DNA of 64,000 nt. Origin: Sphingobacteriia bacterium (GTDB taxonomy: Bacteria > Bacteroidota > Bacteroidia > Chitinophagales > Chitinophagaceae). Shown piece after piece: positions 61,730 to 64,000 of this stretch. Under the pieces are notes generated by a model that worked only from the letters and a program-made list of their open reading frames with translations, had not been told where the DNA came from and did not search any database. The stretch lies in NCBI GenBank assembly GCA_017304675.1, contig JAFKLS010000018.1, positions 646,307-710,306 of the forward strand. Direction: 5' to 3'. The stretch's first letter is position 1; each line of letters begins with the position of its first letter. The position numbers and the translations under genes were made by a program.

Positions 61730-62602
61730 ATGACACTCACTTTATCAAAAGAAGAACAAGAAAAGTTTTGCAATCAAGTAAATGCAATTCAAAATGCATT
61801 ACTTGAATTTTTAAAATTTGCAAAAACTAACTTACAATCATACAATGGCTTGACAATTGAGTCTTATGACCAACACTTTCTTCAAATTTTTGCAAGATTT
61901 AGATTAAACACTGAAGGACTAATTTGTTTGTTAGACAATTTCAAAGAAGATTATCGGTTAAAAATTAGCTTGAACCTATTACTTCGTTCGATTTGCTCTG
62001 ATATACTTACCGCTTTGTATTTATTGACATTTTATGACAAAAGTGACACAGAGAAAGTTGCACTAAACAATGAATTAAATGTTATTTCAGCAGAGTTTTT
62101 AAAATCAATAATCCCAACCATCGAAGAAGAACATGAAATTTTAGAATATTTTGGTGTTGATCAAAATATATCCCTCGATAAGAAAAAAGAATTTTTTAAT
62201 CTTAAAGCAAAGAATCTTTTTGACGACTTTGGTAAAATAAAAACAAAAAAGAAAATTAGACAAACAACTTCTCAGCTTTTAAAAGAAGGACTAAATGACA
62301 ATGGCTTTTTTCTGACAGAAAGTGAAAAATATAAAAGAATAAAAGAGAAGATAGGTAAAGACTTCGGTTATATTTTTATCGCATTTAAATATTATTCTCA
62401 ATTTCAGCATTTTAACCTTTACGTTGGCAATTTGACAAATAATAAACCTTTTATGGACTTGTTCTTTATGTTTAATACAATTGACAATATGCTTTTAACA
62501 ACAGAGCAAATTATGACAATTGTTATTTCTCCTAACTTAAACTTTCACCATGACTTGGCAGATATTCAAAAAAAACTAATCGACGAATTTCGCCTAACAT
62601 AA
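61730..62602 (+). CDS. Cassette gene 1, unknown protein
   Basis: A 290-residue helical soluble protein (KEEQEKFCNQVNAIQNALLE; LLRSICSDILTALYLLTFYD). No family recognised. It starts eight bases after the cassette boundary, and its stop codon lies inside the attC-like site, a packing typical of integron cassettes. Strong Lys/Glu/Asn content, with no signal peptide. Confidence 0.7.
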   Translation: MTLTLSKEEQEKFCNQVNAIQNALLEFLKFAKTNLQSYNGLTIESYDQHFLQIFARFRLNTEGLICLLDNFKEDYRLKISLNLLLRSICSDILTALYLLTFYDKSDTEKVALNNELNVISAEFLKSIIPTIEEEHEILEYFGVDQNISLDKKKEFFNLKAKNLFDDFGKIKTKKKIRQTTSQLLKEGLNDNGFFLTESEKYKRIKEKIGKDFGYIFIAFKYYSQFQHFNLYVGNLTNNKPFMDLFFMFNTIDNMLLTTEQIMTIVISPNLNFHHDLADIQKKLIDEFRLT

Positions 62603-62720
62603 GTGCTTACGCCATTGCTTGGCGACTGAACGCAGGTGAACAGAACAATTTTGCAAACAACATATCTTTTTTCAACTAAACAATAAAACACGCAACGGCG
62701 TAAGCACTCGAACGTTGGCT
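62592..62720. repeat. attC-like site 1
   Basis: R'' GCCTAAC at 62592 and R' GTTGGCT at 62714 flank the inverted pair AGTGCTTACGCC (62602-62613) and GGCGTAAGCACT (62697-62708), all 12 bases complementary, with an 83-base variable middle. Size and order match attC recombination sites. Confidence 0.78.
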
Positions 62721-62762
62721 GCTATATTTTGAACACCCTAAACAACAAAACAGCTTTGACAA

Positions 62763-63662
62763 ATGGAAGGAAAGAAAATTGACATAACCTCATCCGCAGT
62801 AGAAAAAGGAATTGATTTAGCAAAAAATTTTCTTGATAAATTAATTATTCCATCTGTTGAAGAAGCAGGACTCTTACTAAAAGAAAAGGTTACTTTCTGG
62901 AAATTTAAAAACCAGGTGAAGATGTTGAACAAAGCAAAATTGTATTGCGAAAAACATAACATCAATCCTAAGACAATTTCATTAAAACTTTTATGCCCGT
63001 TGTTAGACTATTCTGCATTGGAGGAAGATGAGGAACTACAAGACAAATGGGCTATTCTTTTGGCAAATATGGTTGACTCTGAACAAAACATTCAAAACCA
63101 TGTCTTCCCTTACATATTAAGTCAAGTTTCTTCGAATGAATTTGCATTGTTGAATAATGTAAACAACGACAAAATCAAACGAAAAGCTGCATTAACTCAA
63201 GAACTTAAAATTTTTATCGAAACAAAGCAGGAAAACATAAAGCAATTAGAATTACAAATTGCAGAATTAAACGGGCAAATAAAAGAAAAGAAGGAAAGTG
63301 GGAAAAATAGGTTTGACAATTCTATTTGGGAATTGGAAAAGAAGAAAATGTCTTTGGAAAGAGAAGTAAAATCATTTAGTTCTAAGGAAAGTCTGCTAAA
63401 TTGGAGGCTTCGTCAACCTGAAGAAGTTCCTACTGCAGATCTTAAAGACTTTGAGTTATCAAATCTTATTCGATTAGGTTTAGTAAAGTATATTCAAAAA
63501 CCTTATGCCAATTCACAGACTTTAGAAATACCATATGACACAGACAGAGAAAGTTCCGGCTATCTGACTGTTGACTTAGATGTAGACATTGACGCAGATG
63601 AAGAATATATATTGACAGAGTTAGGAGAATTATTCGTTACTGCTTGTACAGAGAAAAAATAA
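62763..63662 (+). CDS. Cassette gene 2, DUF4393 (Abi-alpha-like) protein
   Basis: A 299-residue protein. The N-terminal half matches the DUF4393 pattern: a helical start, LCPLLDYSALEEDEELQDKW and AILLANMVDSEQNIQNHVFP, then LSQVSSNE. A coiled coil follows (KQLELQIAELNGQIKEKKES) and a winged-helix-like end (LIRLGLVKYIQKPY). DUF4393 is also called Abi-alpha, linked to abortive infection; the mechanism is not known. It is carried on an integron-type cassette. Confidence 0.78.
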   Translation: MEGKKIDITSSAVEKGIDLAKNFLDKLIIPSVEEAGLLLKEKVTFWKFKNQVKMLNKAKLYCEKHNINPKTISLKLLCPLLDYSALEEDEELQDKWAILLANMVDSEQNIQNHVFPYILSQVSSNEFALLNNVNNDKIKRKAALTQELKIFIETKQENIKQLELQIAELNGQIKEKKESGKNRFDNSIWELEKKKMSLEREVKSFSSKESLLNWRLRQPEEVPTADLKDFELSNLIRLGLVKYIQKPYANSQTLEIPYDTDRESSGYLTVDLDVDIDADEEYILTELGELFVTACTEKK

Positions 63663-63668
63663 TACAGC

Positions 63669-63869
63669 AGCCAACATTGGTATTTGCAAAAGCTGGGCGG
63701 ACGGAAGCTGTGTTTCTCCTTTTTGTTTTTCAATTTAGCTTCATAGCGGGCAGACGAATAACTATTTAGCTATGTGCAAATCATCAACTTTTAATTATAA
63801 ATTTAGTTTCAGGTAGCCGGGCGGACGGAAATCTATTTCCCAGCCTTCGCAAATACCTGCTCGTTGCCT
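63669..63869. repeat. attC-like site 2, with internal direct repeats
   Basis: R'' AGCCAAC (63669) and R' GTTGCCT (63863). The inner stem pairs GGTATTTGC (63679-63687) with GCAAATACC (63849-63857), and GCTGGG (63692-63697) with CCCAGC (63839-63844). The middle holds GGGCGGACGGAA twice (63695 and 63819), plus a looser copy near 63748. Confidence 0.75.
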
Positions 63870-63896
63870 GCAATTTTAGTTAACATTACCACACAA

Positions 63897-64000
63897 ATGA
63901 GACACATTATTTTACTGCTATTAGCGACTGTTAGTGTTATTACAATTTCATATTCGCAAAGTTATATTGACGCGACAAAAAAGACAGCAAAAGAAAGCTT
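63897..64000 (+). CDS. Cassette gene 3, secreted protein, 3' truncated by the window
   Basis: The frame opens with a clear Sec signal peptide (MRHIILLLLATVSVITISYS, cleavage near SQS) and runs off the window after 34 codons. The start lies 34 bases after the cassette boundary. No function can be given from this fragment. Confidence 0.7.
   Translation, partial: MRHIILLLLATVSVITISYSQSYIDATKKTAKES

Larger units (their letters stand above)
61716..64000. mobile_element. Integron-type gene cassette array, integrase not in view
   Basis: Three boundaries of the GTTRRRY/GTTGCC type (61716 GTTAGGC, 62714 GTTGGCT, 63863 GTTGCCT) each precede one plus-strand gene. After each complete gene comes a long inverted-repeat site. 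The R'' of each is the complement of that cassette's own 5' boundary (GCCTAAC for the first, AGCCAAC for the second), as expected of integrated circular cassettes. The array runs off the window. Without an integron integrase it is either a CALIN-like cluster or the distal part of an integron. Confidence 0.75.

Noticed and set aside
1..64000. CRISPR array or Cas genes
   Set aside because: No regularly spaced repeats of 24-40 bp with unique spacers and no Cas-like protein were seen.

Overview
The window is AT-rich DNA from a Bacteroidota genome, most likely a Chitinophagaceae-type organism. Supporting signs are the DUF4290 protein, Bacteroidota-style RecO, PheS and MurA, the scarcity of Shine-Dalgarno sites, a TAnnTTTG promoter element, and many secreted lipoproteins and LytTR-type regulators. 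No species can be named from the sequence alone.

Bases 1-21065 are ordinary chromosome. They hold a 5'-truncated amidohydrolase, recO, pheS, a DUF4290 gene, murA (with Asp instead of the catalytic Cys), a DinB-like gene, a serine carboxypeptidase, small enzymes, a YeiH-type transporter with a LysR regulator, and a TPR histidine kinase. After these come a five-gene minus-strand envelope operon (TraB/GumN-like lipoprotein, retropepsin-like protease, two small membrane proteins, TMEM175 channel) and a divergent propeller-type histidine kinase with its LytTR response regulator. Bases 21066-21996 carry decayed remains of an older integrated element.

Bases 21997-58340 are an integrative element of about 36.3 kb inserted in the 3' end of a CAT-anticodon tRNA gene. 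A 44-bp exact direct repeat bounds it; the right copy is part of the intact tRNA. At its left end are a tyrosine integrase and excisionase. It also carries a primase-helicase, a ParB-degenerate methyltransferase fusion with uncharacterised neighbours, and much defence-like cargo. The central find is a compact four-gene ubiquitin-like conjugation operon (33102-35952: tandem ubiquitin-like protein, E2, JAMM peptidase, E1) of the Bil/Bub type. It has a structured leader and stands divergent to an XRE-ImmA/IrrE plus PIN gene pair. Downstream lies a tight five-gene operon of probable nucleases (DUF2971, HNH-like, PIN-like, PD-(D/E)XK, unknown), then a zinc-ribbon/MORN-repeat operon, a serine recombinase, a zone of pseudogenes, and a double-glycine bacteriocin-like cluster with its own C39 peptidase-ABC exporter. 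No relaxase, conjugation apparatus or phage structural gene was seen.

Bases 58341-61290 return to chromosome: the tRNA, an outer-membrane protein, hflX, a Rieske protein and tRNA-Asn. From 61716 to the window end the sequence follows integron cassette logic. Single genes are each followed by an attC-like site whose R'' box is the complement of that cassette's own 5' boundary. The cassettes encode an unknown protein, a DUF4393 (Abi-alpha) protein and the start of a secreted protein. No integron integrase is in view.
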